Below are positions 40,759 to 51,639 of a DNA stretch of 64,000 bases, in pieces; within the stretch, counting starts at the first letter, position 1; each line of letters opens with the position of its first letter. The stretch covers positions 310,001 to 374,000 of the forward strand of contig NZ_CP060820.1 of the NCBI RefSeq assembly GCF_014489475.1, read 5' to 3'. Made by a program: the position numbers and the translations under genes. The notes below the pieces were generated by a model. It was given only the letters and a program-made list of their open reading frames with translations. It searched no databases and was not told the DNA's origin. The stretch comes from Lysobacter terrestris. GTDB taxonomy: Bacteria > Pseudomonadota > Gammaproteobacteria > Xanthomonadales > Xanthomonadaceae.

Positions 40759-42969
40759 ATGAAGCACCGTCTCGCGTTGGCCGTCGCCATCGCCCTCGCC
40801 TCGGCAACCGCCCCGGCCCTCGCCCAGACCGCCACTGCCCAGTCCGCCAGCACCGTGAATCAGGCCAATCCCTTCTCCGCCGACAGCCCGCTGCCGTTGA
40901 ACTATCCGCAGTTCGACAAGATCACGGACAGCGACTTCGCCCCCGCCTTCGACGCCGGCATGGCCGCGCAGCTGAAGGAAATCGACGCGATCGCCAACAA
41001 CAAGGCCAAGCCGACCTTCGCGAACACCATCGTGGCGATGGAGAAGACCGGCCTGACGCTGGACCGCGCGACCAACGTGTTCTTCAACCTGCAGGGCACC
41101 ATCAAGGACGACGCCCGCGACAAGCTGGAACTCGAGTACTCGCCGAAGTTCTCGGCGCACCGCGACGCGATCGCGCTGAACCCGAAGCTGTTCGCGCGCA
41201 TCAAGTCGCTGTACGACCAGCGCGCCAAGCTCAAGCTCGACGCCGCCGACCTGCGCCTGCTCGAGCGCCGCCATGACGATTTCGTGCGCGCCGGCGCCGC
41301 CCTGTCGGAGGCGCAGAAGACGCGCATCCGCGAGATCAACACCGAAATGTCGACGCTGGGCACGCAGTTCGGCCAGAACGTGCTGGCCGAAGTGAACGAC
41401 TCGGCGATCGTGGTCGACAACCGCGACGACCTGAAGGGCCTGAGCGACGAACAGATCGCCGCCGCCGCCGAAGCCGCCAAGGCGCGCAAGCTCGACGGCA
41501 AGTACGTGATCGCCCTGCTCAACACCACCGGCCAGCCGGCCGAGGCGCAGCTGGAAAACCGCGCCCTGCGCGAGCGCATCTACAAGGCGTCGGTCAACCG
41601 CGGCAGCCGCGGCAATGCCTGGGACAACACCGCGATCGTCGCCAAGGTGGTGAAGCTGCGCGCCGAGCGCGCCAAGCTGATGGGCTTTGATACCGCCGCC
41701 AACTTCGTGCTGGCCGACGAGACCGCCGCGAACCAGGACAACGTCAACAAGATGCTGCGCCAGCTGGCGCCGGCCGCGGTGGCCAACGCCCAGCGCGAAG
41801 CCGCCGACCTGCAGGCGATGATCGACGCCGAGCAGAAGGCCAGGAAGCAGCCGACCTTCAAGCTCGAGCCGTGGGACTGGGCCTACTACAGCGAGAAGGT
41901 GCGCCAGGCCAAGTACAACTTCGACGAAGCGCAGCTCAAGCCGTACTTCGAGATGAAGAACGTGCTGGAGAACGGCGTGTTCTTCGCCGCGCACAAGCTG
42001 TACGGCATCAGCTTCAAGGAACGCACCGACCTGCCGAAGTACCACCCCGACACCTGGACCTACGACGTCTACGACAAGGACGGCAGCCTGCTGTCGATCT
42101 TCATCTTCGACCCGTACGCGCGCGAGTCCAAGCGCGGCGGCGCGTGGATGAACACCTACGTGGGCCAGTCGGCGCTGGACGGCAAGAAGCCGGTCGTCGC
42201 CAACCACCTCAACATCCCCAAGCCGTCGGCGGGCAAGCCCACGCTGATGACCTGGGATGAAGTGACCACCGCCTTCCACGAGTTCGGCCACGCCCTGCAC
42301 GGCTTCTTCTCGGACGTGAAGTACCCGTACTTCACCATGAACGTGCCGCGCGACTTCGTCGAATACCCGTCGCAGGTCAACGAAATGTGGGCCGACTGGC
42401 CGGAAATCCTGGCCAACTACGCCAAGGACTACCAGACCGGCGCAGCGATGCCGAAGGAACTGCTGGACAAGGTGATCGCGGCCTCGAAGTTCAACCAGGG
42501 CTTCGCCACCACCGAGTACCTGGGTGCCGCGATGCTCGACCAGCGCTGGCACCAGCTGCCGGCCGACCAGCTGCCCGACGCCAGCGGCGTGATGGCCTTC
42601 GAAGCCAACGCATTGAAGGCCGACGGCATCGATTACGCGCCGGTCCCGCCGCGTTACCGCACGCCGTACTTCAGCCACATCATGGGCGGCTACGCAGCGG
42701 GCTACTACGCCTACATCTGGTCGGAAGTGCTCGACGCCAACACCGTGCAGTACATCAAGCAGCACGGCGGCCTGACCCGCGAGAACGGCGACCGCATGCG
42801 CCAGTACGTGCTCGCGCCGGGCGGCCAGATCGAAGCCGGCAAGCTGTTCCCGAACTTCGCCGGCTACGAGGCCAAGATCGGCCCGTTGCTGGAGAAGCGC
42901 GGCCTGGCCGAGGCGCCGCGCACCGGCAGCGGCGAGGTCGACGGCAACAAGGCGCAGGGCGCGAAGTAA
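40759..42969 (+). CDS. dcp: M3 family peptidyl-dipeptidase Dcp
   Basis: A 736-residue zinc metallopeptidase. The M3 active site is FHEFGHALHGFFSDV, with zinc ligands His507 and His511 and Glu508; the third ligand is probably the Glu of the VEYPSQVNEMW region. A signal peptide (MKHRLALAVAIALASATAPALAQ) sends it to the periplasm; xanthomonad Dcp proteins are often exported, unlike the E. coli enzyme. Dcp removes dipeptides from the C-termini of peptides. The body (NPFSADSPLPLNYPQFDKI) matches family length. A strong terminator follows, so the gene is monocistronic. Confidence 0.94.
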   Translation: MKHRLALAVAIALASATAPALAQTATAQSASTVNQANPFSADSPLPLNYPQFDKITDSDFAPAFDAGMAAQLKEIDAIANNKAKPTFANTIVAMEKTGLTLDRATNVFFNLQGTIKDDARDKLELEYSPKFSAHRDAIALNPKLFARIKSLYDQRAKLKLDAADLRLLERRHDDFVRAGAALSEAQKTRIREINTEMSTLGTQFGQNVLAEVNDSAIVVDNRDDLKGLSDEQIAAAAEAAKARKLDGKYVIALLNTTGQPAEAQLENRALRERIYKASVNRGSRGNAWDNTAIVAKVVKLRAERAKLMGFDTAANFVLADETAANQDNVNKMLRQLAPAAVANAQREAADLQAMIDAEQKARKQPTFKLEPWDWAYYSEKVRQAKYNFDEAQLKPYFEMKNVLENGVFFAAHKLYGISFKERTDLPKYHPDTWTYDVYDKDGSLLSIFIFDPYARESKRGGAWMNTYVGQSALDGKKPVVANHLNIPKPSAGKPTLMTWDEVTTAFHEFGHALHGFFSDVKYPYFTMNVPRDFVEYPSQVNEMWADWPEILANYAKDYQTGAAMPKELLDKVIAASKFNQGFATTEYLGAAMLDQRWHQLPADQLPDASGVMAFEANALKADGIDYAPVPPRYRTPYFSHIMGGYAAGYYAYIWSEVLDANTVQYIKQHGGLTRENGDRMRQYVLAPGGQIEAGKLFPNFAGYEAKIGPLLEKRGLAEAPRTGSGEVDGNKAQGAK

Positions 42970-42986
42970 GCCGCCCCGCACTGCGA

Positions 42987-43017
42987 AACGCCCGGAGCAA
43001 TCCGGGCGTTTTTGTTT
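42987..43017 (+). terminator. Rho-independent terminator of dcp
   Basis: A 10-bp perfect stem (42987-42996 with 43001-43010), GCAA loop and the tail TTTGTTT. It begins 17 bases after the stop. Confidence 0.93.
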
Positions 43018-43318
43018 GGGCCGGAGCCGACATCCGGAACTCGTTCGCTTGCGGGGAGAAGGTCGAAGCGGGCGGCAGCCTGCCGGGGGAAGGCGGATGC
43101 GGGGCGAGCGAAGCGGGTTGCCGCGCCTCCGTGCAACGTCGGAATGGATCCCGGCTTTTGCCGGGATGACGAGCAACGGCCGAGTGCAGTGGTGCATTCC
43201 GACGAGCGCGCGCAGTGACTCGCACATGCCGGGGAACGCGGGGCGCCCACGACGGCCGCGCCCCGCGTCCGCCGGGGTACGGCGCCTCACCGTTCTCTGC
43301 GATAATCCGGCGCCGAAT
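43018..43318. other. Intergenic region with degraded repeats before tRNA-Arg
   Basis: About 300 bases without a gene. 43041-43110 resembles a decayed copy of the REP-like family (CGCTTGCGGGGAGAAGG, GGCGGATGCGGGGCGAGCG). At 43148-43167 a hairpin ATCCCGGC-TTTT-GCCGGGAT lies in the setting GGATCCCGGC...GCCGGGATGACG, a sequence class dispersed in many proteobacterial genomes. A TGCGATAAT extended -10 box at 43298-43306 probably belongs to the tRNA gene. Confidence 0.55.
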
Positions 43319-43395
43319 GGCCCCGTAGCTCAGCTGGATAGAGCGTCCCCCTCCTAAGGGGAAGGTCGCACGTTCGAATCGTGTCGGGGCCGCCA
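43319..43395 (+). tRNA. tRNA-Arg (anticodon CCT)
   Basis: A complete 77-base tRNA with encoded CCA. Acceptor GGCCCCG pairs with CGGGGCC. D arm is GCTC-AGCTGGATA-GAGC. Anticodon stem TCCCC/GGGGA encloses loop CTCCTAA, with anticodon CCT reading AGG. The T arm is GCACG-TTCGAAT-CGTGT. AGG is a rare codon in such a GC-rich genome. GATAAT 12 bases upstream is a likely -10 box. It is a single gene, and no duplicated 3' end or integrase marks it as an occupied attachment site. Confidence 0.97.
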
Positions 43396-43460
43396 GTCCT
43401 GCATCTCTGCCAGCCGGTCGCCTGCGCCGGCCAGCGTCTTTTTCCATTTGGAGCTTCCCC

Positions 43461-44993
43461 ATGACCCACCCCGTCCTCAGCGCCCTCGGCCTGACCGAAA
43501 ACGAATCCGGCACCTTCCTCGGCAACGGCCAGTGGTCGGCCACAAAGGACGCGGGCGTGCTGGAGCCGGTCAACCCGACCACGGGTGAAGTGCTCGGCCG
43601 CGTCTACGCCTCCTCGCAGGGCGACTACGACACCATCGTCGAGCGCGCCCAGGCCGTCTTCAAGGTGTGGCGCACCACCCCGGCCCCGCGCCGCGGCGAA
43701 GCCATCCGCCTGTGCGCCGACGCGCTGCGCACGCACAAGGACGCGCTGGGTTCGCTGGTCGCGCTGGAAATGGGCAAGTCCAAGCCGGAAGGCGACGGCG
43801 AAGTGCAGGAAATGATCGACATCGGCGAATTCGCCGTCGGCCTGTCGCGCCAGCTGTACGGCCTGACCATGCACTCCGAGCGCCCGGGCCACCGCATGTA
43901 CGAGCAGTGGCACCCGATCGGCATCGTCGGCGTGATCTCGGCGTTCAACTTCCCGGTCGCGGTGTGGGCGTGGAACTCGTTCGTCGCCGCCATCTGCGGT
44001 GACATCACCATCTGGAAGCCGTCGCCGAAGACCCCGCTCTCGGCGATCGCCGCGATGAAGATCTGCAACGAGGCACTGAAGAAGGGCGGCTTCCCCGACA
44101 TCTTCTTCCTGTTCAACGACGCCGGCAGCGAGCTGGCGCAGCAGTTCGTCGACGACAAGCGCGTCCCGCTGATCAGCTTCACCGGTTCGACCAAGGTCGG
44201 CCGCATGGTCGGCGAGCGCGTCGCCCAGCGCATGGGCCGCTCGCTGCTCGAGCTCGGCGGCAACAACGCGATCATCGTCGACCAGACCGCCGACCTGAAG
44301 CTGGCGATCCCGGCGATCGTGTTCGGCGCCGTCGGCACCGCCGGCCAGCGTTGCACCACCACGCGCCGCCTGTTCGTGCACGAGTCGATGTACGACGAAG
44401 TGCTGGGCAAGCTGGTCACCGCGTACAAGCAGGTCGAAGGCAAGATCGGCGATCCGACCGACCCGAAGAACCTGATGGGCCCGCTCAACAGCCAGGACGG
44501 CGTCAACGCCTACCTCGACGCCGTCGAGAAGGCCAAGGCCGCGGGCGGCAAGATCGAAACCGGCGGCGCCGCGATCGAGGGCAAGGGCAACTTCGTCCTG
44601 CCGACGATCGTCACCGGCCTCACCAACGACGCGCAGATCGTCCAGCACGAGACCTTCGCACCGATCCTGTACGTGATGAAGTTCAAGACCATCGACGAAG
44701 CCATCGACATGCAGAACGCCGTGCCGCAGGGCCTGTCGTCGGCGATCTTCACCACCAACCTCAAGGCGGCCGAAGCGTTCCTGGCCGCGTCGGGTTCGGA
44801 CTGCGGCATCGCCAACGTCAACATCGGCACCTCGGGTGCGGAAATCGGCGGCGCCTTCGGTGGCGAGAAGGAAACCGGCGGCGGCCGCGAATCGGGTTCG
44901 GATTCGTGGAAGGCGTATATGCGCCGCCAGACCAACACCATCAACTACTCCGACTCGCTGCCGCTCGCGCAGGGCATCAAGTTCGACCTGTAA
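43461..44993 (+). CDS. amaB: L-piperideine-6-carboxylate (aminoadipate semialdehyde) dehydrogenase
   Basis: A 510-residue aldehyde dehydrogenase of the ALDH7/antiquitin family, which oxidises alpha-aminoadipate semialdehyde to aminoadipate in lysine breakdown. Hallmarks are [34 protein letters not shown] (general-base Glu), [12 protein letters not shown] (catalytic Cys) and the family-specific ending [20 protein letters not shown] then [15 protein letters not shown]. The substrate Arg and tail match human ALDH7A1. GGAG lies before the start. Its product would feed toward glutaryl-CoA, the substrate of GcdH at 827; this link is from pathway knowledge. pyrD follows after 18 bases. Confidence 0.92.
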   Translation: MTHPVLSALGLTENESGTFLGNGQWSATKDAGVLEPVNPTTGEVLGRVYASSQGDYDTIVERAQAVFKVWRTTPAPRRGEAIRLCADALRTHKDALGSLVALEMGKSKPEGDGEVQEMIDIGEFAVGLSRQLYGLTMHSERPGHRMYEQWHPIGIVGVISAFNFPVAVWAWNSFVAAICGDITIWKPSPKTPLSAIAAMKICNEALKKGGFPDIFFLFNDAGSELAQQFVDDKRVPLISFTGSTKVGRMVGERVAQRMGRSLLELGGNNAIIVDQTADLKLAIPAIVFGAVGTAGQRCTTTRRLFVHESMYDEVLGKLVTAYKQVEGKIGDPTDPKNLMGPLNSQDGVNAYLDAVEKAKAAGGKIETGGAAIEGKGNFVLPTIVTGLTNDAQIVQHETFAPILYVMKFKTIDEAIDMQNAVPQGLSSAIFTTNLKAAEAFLAASGSDCGIANVNIGTSGAEIGGAFGGEKETGGGRESGSDSWKAYMRRQTNTINYSDSLPLAQGIKFDL

Positions 44994-45011
44994 GCGACGG
45001 CCGCAACGACG

Positions 45012-46067
45012 ATGTACGGACTCGCGCGCCCCTTCCTGTTCGGCATGGATGCCGAGCGTGCGCATACGCTCACGCTCGACGCCCTCGAGCTCGCCTACCG
45101 CAGCGGGCTCAATCCGCTGCTGGCGCGCAAGCCCGAGCCGCTGCCGACCCGGGCCTTCGGCCTGAGCTTCCCCAACCCGGTCGGCCTCGCCGCCGGGCTG
45201 GACAAGAACGGCGCGCACATCGACGCGCTGCTGGCGCTGGGGTTCGGCTTCGTCGAGATCGGCACGGTCACGCCCAAGCCGCAGCCGGGCAACCCGAAGC
45301 CGCGCATGTTCCGGCTGGAAAGCCGCCACGCGGTGATCAACCGCCTGGGCTTCAACAACGAAGGCATCGACGTCGTCGTCCGCAACCTCGAGCGCGCCAA
45401 GCGCCGCGGCCTGGTCGGCGTCAACATCGGCAAGAACAAGGACACGCCGAACGACGCGGCCGAAGGCGACTACATGTACTGCCTGTCGCGGGTGTATCCG
45501 CTCGCCGACTACGTCACCATCAACATCTCCTCGCCCAACACCGCCGGCCTGCGCGAACTGCAGGAAGAGCAGTCCCTGCGCCGCCTGATCGGCACCCTGC
45601 GCGAGGAACAGGAACGCCTGCGCGCCAAGCACGGCAAGCACGTGCCGATGCTGGTGAAGGTTGCGCCGGACCTGAGCGAAAGCGACGTCGACGCCGCCGC
45701 GCGCGTGCTGAGCGACCTCTACGTCGATGGCGTGATCGCCACCAACACCACGGTGTCGCGCTTCCTCGTGGAAGGCGCCCGCCACGCGGAGGAAACCGGC
45801 GGCCTCTCCGGCGAACCGCTGATGGGCACGGCCACCGCCGTCCTGCGCATGCTGCGCACGCGCCTGCCGGAAGAGATCCCGCTGATCGGCGTCGGCGGCG
45901 TGATGTCCGGCGCGGATGCCGCGACCAAGCAGGCCGCCGGCGCCACGCTGGTCCAGCTTTACACCGGCCTGGTCTATCGCGGCCCCGACCTCATCCGGGA
46001 ATGTGTCGAAGCACTGCGCCGCCGCAAGGAAGCACCCAGCCGCGGCCACCTGCCACCCGAAGTCTGA
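45012..46067 (+). CDS. pyrD: Dihydroorotate dehydrogenase (quinone), class 2
   Basis: A 351-residue FMN enzyme that oxidises dihydroorotate to orotate with ubiquinone in pyrimidine synthesis. N-terminal helices ([20 protein letters not shown]) bind the inner membrane, which marks class 2. FMN and substrate sites are seen in [36 protein letters not shown] (catalytic Ser) and [20 protein letters not shown]. Normal length. Shares a short gap with amaB upstream and murB downstream. Confidence 0.96.
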   Translation: MYGLARPFLFGMDAERAHTLTLDALELAYRSGLNPLLARKPEPLPTRAFGLSFPNPVGLAAGLDKNGAHIDALLALGFGFVEIGTVTPKPQPGNPKPRMFRLESRHAVINRLGFNNEGIDVVVRNLERAKRRGLVGVNIGKNKDTPNDAAEGDYMYCLSRVYPLADYVTINISSPNTAGLRELQEEQSLRRLIGTLREEQERLRAKHGKHVPMLVKVAPDLSESDVDAAARVLSDLYVDGVIATNTTVSRFLVEGARHAEETGGLSGEPLMGTATAVLRMLRTRLPEEIPLIGVGGVMSGADAATKQAAGATLVQLYTGLVYRGPDLIRECVEALRRRKEAPSRGHLPPEV

Positions 46068-46103
46068 GCGAAGCATCCCCCGCATCCATGGCACCGCTTG
46101 CAC

Positions 46104-47150
46104 ATGACTGACTCCATCCGCATCGCCCGCGACGCCTCCCTGCAATCCCGGAATACCTTTGGCGTCGCGGCGACGGCTCCCGTGCTGGTGGAAGTGTCCG
46201 ATGCAAGCGCCCTGCCCGCCCTCTTCGCCGATCCCGAATTCGGCGACCGGCTGGCGCTGGTGCTGGGCGGCGGCAGCAACCTGCTGTTCGCGGGCAATCC
46301 CGACGGCGTGGTGCTGGCGCTGACCGGCAAGCGCGTGGCGCACCTCGACGAAGCCACCACCAACGGCCACACCATCGTCCGCGCCGACGCCGGCGTGGAG
46401 TGGCACGACTTCGTGATGCGCACGCTGCGCCACGGCTTCGCCGGGCTGGAGAACCTCGCCCTCATCCCCGGCACCGTCGGCGCCGCGCCGATCCAGAACA
46501 TCGGCGCGTACGGCGCGGAAGTGCGTGAGTTCATCCACGCGGTGGATGCGTTCGAACCCGCGACCGGGCAGATGCACCGCTTCGATGCGGACGGTTGCGC
46601 CTTCGCCTACCGCGACAGCCTGTTCAAGCAGCAGCCCGACCGCTACATCGTCACCGCGGTGGAATTCGCACTGCCGCGCGCACCCGCGCTGAAACTCGAT
46701 TACGCCGGCATCCGCGAAGAACTCGCGCACATGGGCGTGGCGTCGCCGACGCCGCTGCACGTCGCCGACGCGGTGATCGCGATCCGCCGGCGCAAGCTGC
46801 CCGACCCCGCGGTGGTCGGCAACGCCGGCAGCTTCTTCAAGAATCCCATCGTGCCCGCGGTGCAGGCCGAGGCGCTGAAGGCGCAGCACGAAGCGCTGCC
46901 GCTGTTCCGCGGCAGCAGCGAGGCCACCCGCAAGCTCTCGGCCGCGTGGCTGATCGACCAGTGCGGCTGGAAGGGGCACCGCGACGGCGATGCCGGCGTG
47001 GCCGCCTCGCACGCACTGGTACTGGTGAACCACGGCCAGGCCACGGGCGCGCAACTGCTCGCGCTGGCGCGGCGGATCGCCGCCTCGGTGCAGGAACGAT
47101 TCGGCGTCGCCATCGAGCCCGAACCCCGCGTGATCGGCGCCGCCTGGTGA
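46104..47150 (+). CDS. murB: UDP-N-acetylenolpyruvoylglucosamine reductase
   Basis: A 348-residue FAD enzyme that reduces enolpyruvyl-UDP-GlcNAc to UDP-MurNAc in peptidoglycan synthesis. Motifs are RNTFGVAATAPVLVEV, LVLGGGSNLLFAGN (FAD), ALIPGTVGAAPIQNIGAYG, YRDSLFK, GNAGSFFKNP (catalytic Ser) and the terminal EPEPRVIG (catalytic Glu). This is type I MurB with the extra C-terminal insertion, as in E. coli. I start at ATG 46104; a TTG two codons upstream is less likely. The stop overlaps the next gene as GTGA. Confidence 0.96.
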   Translation: MTDSIRIARDASLQSRNTFGVAATAPVLVEVSDASALPALFADPEFGDRLALVLGGGSNLLFAGNPDGVVLALTGKRVAHLDEATTNGHTIVRADAGVEWHDFVMRTLRHGFAGLENLALIPGTVGAAPIQNIGAYGAEVREFIHAVDAFEPATGQMHRFDADGCAFAYRDSLFKQQPDRYIVTAVEFALPRAPALKLDYAGIREELAHMGVASPTPLHVADAVIAIRRRKLPDPAVVGNAGSFFKNPIVPAVQAEALKAQHEALPLFRGSSEATRKLSAAWLIDQCGWKGHRDGDAGVAASHALVLVNHGQATGAQLLALARRIAASVQERFGVAIEPEPRVIGAAW

Positions 47151-48058
47151 CGGCGCAGCCGCACAGGTTCATGCGCGCGGCGCTGCTGATGCTGGTCAGC
47201 ACGCTGTTCTTCGGCCTGATGGCGGTGACGATCCGCTACGCCTCGCAATCGTTGTCGACGTTCGAGATCGCCTTCTTCCGCAATGCCTTCGGGCTGCTGG
47301 CCCTGCTGCCACTGCTGCTGCGCGGCGACCGCGCCGTGTTCCGCACCAAGCAACTGCCGCGCTACCTGCTGCGCAGCACGATCGGCATCGGCTCGATGCT
47401 GTGCGGCTTCTGGGCGATCGGCCATTTGCCGCTGTCGCAGGCGATCTCGCTGTCCTATTCCACGCCGCTGTTCGTCACCGTCCTCGCCGTGTTCTGGCTG
47501 GGCGAACAGGTGCGCATGCGGCGCTGGGCCGCGGTGGTGATCGGCTTCATCGGCGTGCTGGTGATCGTGCGCCCGGGCACGACCGGCTTCAGCGCCGGCT
47601 CGCTGATCGCGGTGATGGCCGCGGTGTTCAGCGCCGTCGTCGCGATCCAGATCAAGCAGCTCTCGCGGATCGACCCGGCCGACACGATCGTGTTCTACAC
47701 CTACGTGTTCTGGGTGCCGCTGTCGCTGCTGCCGGCGCTGTTCGTATGGCAGTGGCCGCAGGGCATCACCTGGGTGTGGCTGGTCGCGACCGGCGTGTTC
47801 GGCACCGTCGCGCAGCTGTTGTGGACGCGCGCGCTGCGCATGGGCGACGTCTCGGCCCTGACCCCGATCAGCTTCATGCAGCTGCCGCTGGTCGCGGTCG
47901 CCGGCTACCTGCTGTTCGGCGAGAAACTCGACCGCTGGACCGTGCTGGGCGCCGCGATCATCTTCGCCGCCAACGCCTACATCGCGCACCGCGAGGCGAA
48001 ACTCGCGCGGCAGCACGCGACCACCGCGCCGGTGGAAGCGGCCAAGCCGGGCGAGTAA
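47147..48058 (+). CDS. EamA/DMT superfamily transporter
   Basis: A 303-residue membrane protein with ten helices in two EamA repeats (about residues 10-140 and 155-285). The repeats include FEIAFFRNAFGLLALLPLLL, SYSTPLFVTVLAVFWLGE, RALRMGDVSALTPISFMQ and YLLFGEKLDRWTVLGAAIIF. Drug/metabolite exporters of this family carry amino acids, nucleosides or sugars; nothing narrows the cargo. The GTG start at 47147 overlaps the murB stop (GTGA); an ATG at 47171 (MRAALLMLVSTLF) is the alternative. Confidence 0.87.
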   Translation: MTAQPHRFMRAALLMLVSTLFFGLMAVTIRYASQSLSTFEIAFFRNAFGLLALLPLLLRGDRAVFRTKQLPRYLLRSTIGIGSMLCGFWAIGHLPLSQAISLSYSTPLFVTVLAVFWLGEQVRMRRWAAVVIGFIGVLVIVRPGTTGFSAGSLIAVMAAVFSAVVAIQIKQLSRIDPADTIVFYTYVFWVPLSLLPALFVWQWPQGITWVWLVATGVFGTVAQLLWTRALRMGDVSALTPISFMQLPLVAVAGYLLFGEKLDRWTVLGAAIIFAANAYIAHREAKLARQHATTAPVEAAKPGE

Positions 48059-48067
48059 CGCAACCGG

Positions 48068-48785
48068 CTAGCGCACCACGGATTCCGCCGTAGGCACGTC
48101 CTGCTGCTGCCACGGCCGGCGCTGGTGCTGGAACACCAGGAAGAACGAACAGCCGGCCCACACCGAGGCCGCGGCCCAACCGGCGAGGATGTCGGACGGG
48201 TAATGCACGCCGAGATAGACGCGCGACAGGCCGACGAGCGCGGTGAACGCGAATGCGGCGAACGCCACCGGCCAGCGCCACGGCGTGCGCCACGCCAGCA
48301 GCGCACAAACCCACGCGAGGGTCATCGAGCCCATCGCATGGCCGCTGGGAAAGCTGTACGTGGTTTCCGGCGCGATCGATTCCCACAGCGACGGCCGGTC
48401 GCGGGCGAAGAGCTGCTTGGCCGCGAGGTTCAACAGCGCCGAACCGCCGAGCGCGACCCCGGTGAACAGCGCTTCGCGCGCGTGCCGCCGGATGGCGAGC
48501 ACCAGCACCAGCAGGATGTCGAACGGGACGACGCCCCACTGGTAGCCCAGCTGCGAGAACAGCAGGAATACCTGGTCGAAGCCTTCCCGCGCCATGCGGT
48601 GCGCGATCAGCAGGATCGGCGCGTCGAACGGGAATGCCTCGGCTTCGCGCACTTCGTCGGCGATCTCCGCGAAGCCCCACAACGGCAGCAGCACGGCGAT
48701 GAACAGCAGCAGCAGGCGCAGGCGATAGCGGCGGAAGAAGGCCGCGCCGAAGCGCGCCTCCTGCATCAGCGTCTGCGCGGCGCGC

Positions 48786-48808
<23 letters not shown>
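48068..48808 (-). CDS. PAP2-family membrane phosphatase
   Basis: A 246-residue lipid phosphatase-type membrane protein with about six helices. All three active-site motifs are present: KQLFARDRP (C1), [11 protein letters not shown] (C2) and [12 protein letters not shown] (C3), with catalytic His in C2 and C3. PgpB/LpxE/BacA-type members act on undecaprenyl or phosphatidylglycerol phosphate at the periplasmic face. It overlaps the ispG stop by 23 bases. The alternative ATG at 48766 is possible, but neither has a good ribosome site. The intact PSGH loop contrasts with the haloperoxidase-like pseudogene at 19031, which lacks it. Confidence 0.88.
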
Positions 48809-50069
<1,261 letters not shown>

Positions 50070-50075
50070 GGGCGC

Positions 50076-50081
50076 ATTGTA
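50076..50081 (-). promoter_or_regulatory. -10 box immediately upstream of ispG
   Basis: GATACAAT on the minus strand, followed by GCGCCC and the ispG ATG. A usual -10 to +1 distance would put transcription start on or next to the A of ATG. No good -35 is visible. Confidence 0.45.
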
Positions 50082-50111
50082 TCGCGCGGACCCTTCGCGA
50101 CCCGTAGACCC

Positions 50112-50193
50112 GTAGCCCGGGTAAGGCCGCACCCGGGGTCGAATCCCGCGGCGTTGCGAAAGGCGCCGGGTGCGCTGCGCTTACCCGGGCTAC
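50112..50193. repeat. REP-like inverted repeat GTAGCCCGGGTAAG
   Basis: A perfect 14-bp inverted repeat, GTAGCCCGGGTAAG at 50112-50125 and CTTACCCGGGCTAC at 50180-50193, around a GC-rich centre (ACCCGGGG...CCGGGTGCGCTGCG). This GTAGCCCGGGTAAG/ACCCGGG class is a known dispersed element of xanthomonad and other proteobacterial genomes and is different from the GCGGGGAG family. It sits between divergent ispG and xseA. Confidence 0.8.
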
Positions 50194-50234
50194 ACGTCTG
50201 CGGTACCGTGGGCAGCCGTACCCCGCCTTCATTC

Positions 50235-51581
50235 ATGAACCAAGACGACCCCAGCCACGTCCTGACACCGTCCCAGCTCAACACGCTGGCGCGGGACCTG
50301 CTGGAAGGCAGCTTTCCCCTGATCTGGGTCGAAGGCGAACTCGGCAACGTCTCGCGCCCGTCGTCCGGGCACCTGTACTTCGTCCTCAAGGACGAGCGCG
50401 CGCAGGTGCGCTGCGCGATGTTCAAGCCCAAGAGCAGCTGGCTGAAATTCGTGCCGCGCGAGGGCGTGCGCGTGCTCGCGCGCGGCCGGTTGACGCTGTA
50501 CGAAGCCCGCGGCGAGTACCAGCTGGTGCTGGACCACATGGAGGAAGCCGGCGAAGGCGCGCTGCGCCGCGCGTTCGAGGAACTGAAGGCCCGGCTTGCG
50601 GCCGAAGGCCTGTTCGATGGCGAGCGCAAGCGCCCCCTGCCCCGCTTCGCCCGCCGCATCGGCGTGATCACCTCGCCCAGCGGCGCAGCGGTGCGCGACG
50701 TGCTCAGCGTGCTGGCGCGCCGCTTCCCGCTGGTCGAAGCCGAGGTGCTGCCGGTGCCGGTGCAGGGCACGGCCGCCGCGGTGCAGATCACGCGCATGCT
50801 GCAGCGCGCGGCGGCATCGGGCCGCTACGACGTGCTGCTGCTGACCCGCGGCGGCGGTTCGCTGGAAGACCTGTGGTCGTTCAACGACGAGCAGCTGGCG
50901 CGCACGATCGCCGCCTCGCCGGTGCCGGTGGTGTCGGCGGTCGGGCATGAAACCGACTTCAGTCTCTCCGACTTCGCCGCGGACCTGCGTGCGCCCACGC
51001 CGTCGGTCGCCGCGGAACTGCTGGTCCCCGACCGCGACGACGTCAACCGCCGCCTGCATGCGCTCGCTGCGCGGCTGCGCAACCTGCAGGAACAGCGCCT
51101 GCGCGCGGCGATGCAGCGCGCGGATCGCGCCGCGTTGCGCCTGAATGCCCTGCGCCCGCGCGCGCGACTGGATGCGCTGCACCGTCGCCAGGAAGACGCG
51201 TTGCGACGCCTCGCCGTCGCCTGGCAACGGCGACTGGATCGCGAGCGCGCCCGCATGCGCCACGCCAGCGCGGTGCTGCGCGCGGCGCACCCGCGACGCC
51301 GCATCGCCGGTTATCGCGAGCGCCTGCTCGGGCTGTCGTCGCGGCCGCAGGGCGCGATCGTGCGCCGCCTCAACCAGGAGACGCTGCGCCTGCGCGGCAT
51401 CGCGCGTTCACTCGAAGCGGTGAGCCCGCTCGCCACCGTCGCCCGCGGCTACGCGATCCTGCGCCATCCCGACGGCCGCATCGTGCGTAGCGTGCTCGAC
51501 GCCGCGCCGGGCGAGCGCCTCGATGCGCGACTGGGCGACGGCGAACTGCCGCTCCGGGTCGTCGACCCCAACGATCCCTAG
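50235..51581 (+). CDS. xseA: Exodeoxyribonuclease VII large subunit
   Basis: A 448-residue subunit of the single-strand-specific exonuclease that degrades ssDNA in both directions with XseB. The N-terminal OB fold ([20 protein letters not shown]) is followed by the catalytic core ([60 protein letters not shown]). A long coiled-coil region rich in Arg (about residues 275-400) comes next, and the C-term is [15 protein letters not shown]. Length is normal. The start [20 protein letters not shown] fits the family. Divergent from ispG. Confidence 0.95.
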   Translation: MNQDDPSHVLTPSQLNTLARDLLEGSFPLIWVEGELGNVSRPSSGHLYFVLKDERAQVRCAMFKPKSSWLKFVPREGVRVLARGRLTLYEARGEYQLVLDHMEEAGEGALRRAFEELKARLAAEGLFDGERKRPLPRFARRIGVITSPSGAAVRDVLSVLARRFPLVEAEVLPVPVQGTAAAVQITRMLQRAAASGRYDVLLLTRGGGSLEDLWSFNDEQLARTIAASPVPVVSAVGHETDFSLSDFAADLRAPTPSVAAELLVPDRDDVNRRLHALAARLRNLQEQRLRAAMQRADRAALRLNALRPRARLDALHRRQEDALRRLAVAWQRRLDRERARMRHASAVLRAAHPRRRIAGYRERLLGLSSRPQGAIVRRLNQETLRLRGIARSLEAVSPLATVARGYAILRHPDGRIVRSVLDAAPGERLDARLGDGELPLRVVDPNDP

Positions 51582-51585
51582 TTGG

Positions 51586-51611
51586 GCGATGCCGCGTTTA
51601 CACGGCATCGC
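51586..51611 (+). terminator. Possible terminator hairpin after xseA
   Basis: A 9-bp stem (GCGATGCCG 51586-51594 with CGGCATCGC 51603-51611), 8-base loop and a modest TTAGGCTTT tail. It starts 5 bases after the xseA stop. The weak T tract and large loop lower the confidence. Confidence 0.5.
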
Positions 51612-51639
51612 TTAGGCTTTGCGCGACCCGGAGGATTCC

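Noticed and set aside
43319-43395. tRNA-Arg as attachment site of an integrated element
   Set aside because: No integrase, no repeat of the tRNA 3' end, and ordinary housekeeping genes follow directly.
43287-47054. A very long open frame (over 1200 codons) on the minus strand opposite amaB, pyrD and murB
   Set aside because: It is a GC-driven shadow of well-recognised genes on the plus strand; the translation is His/Arg/Ala-rich with no family features.
46700-48016. Minus-strand open frame opposite murB and the EamA transporter
   Set aside because: His/Gln/Arg-rich shadow of genes whose plus-strand products are clear.
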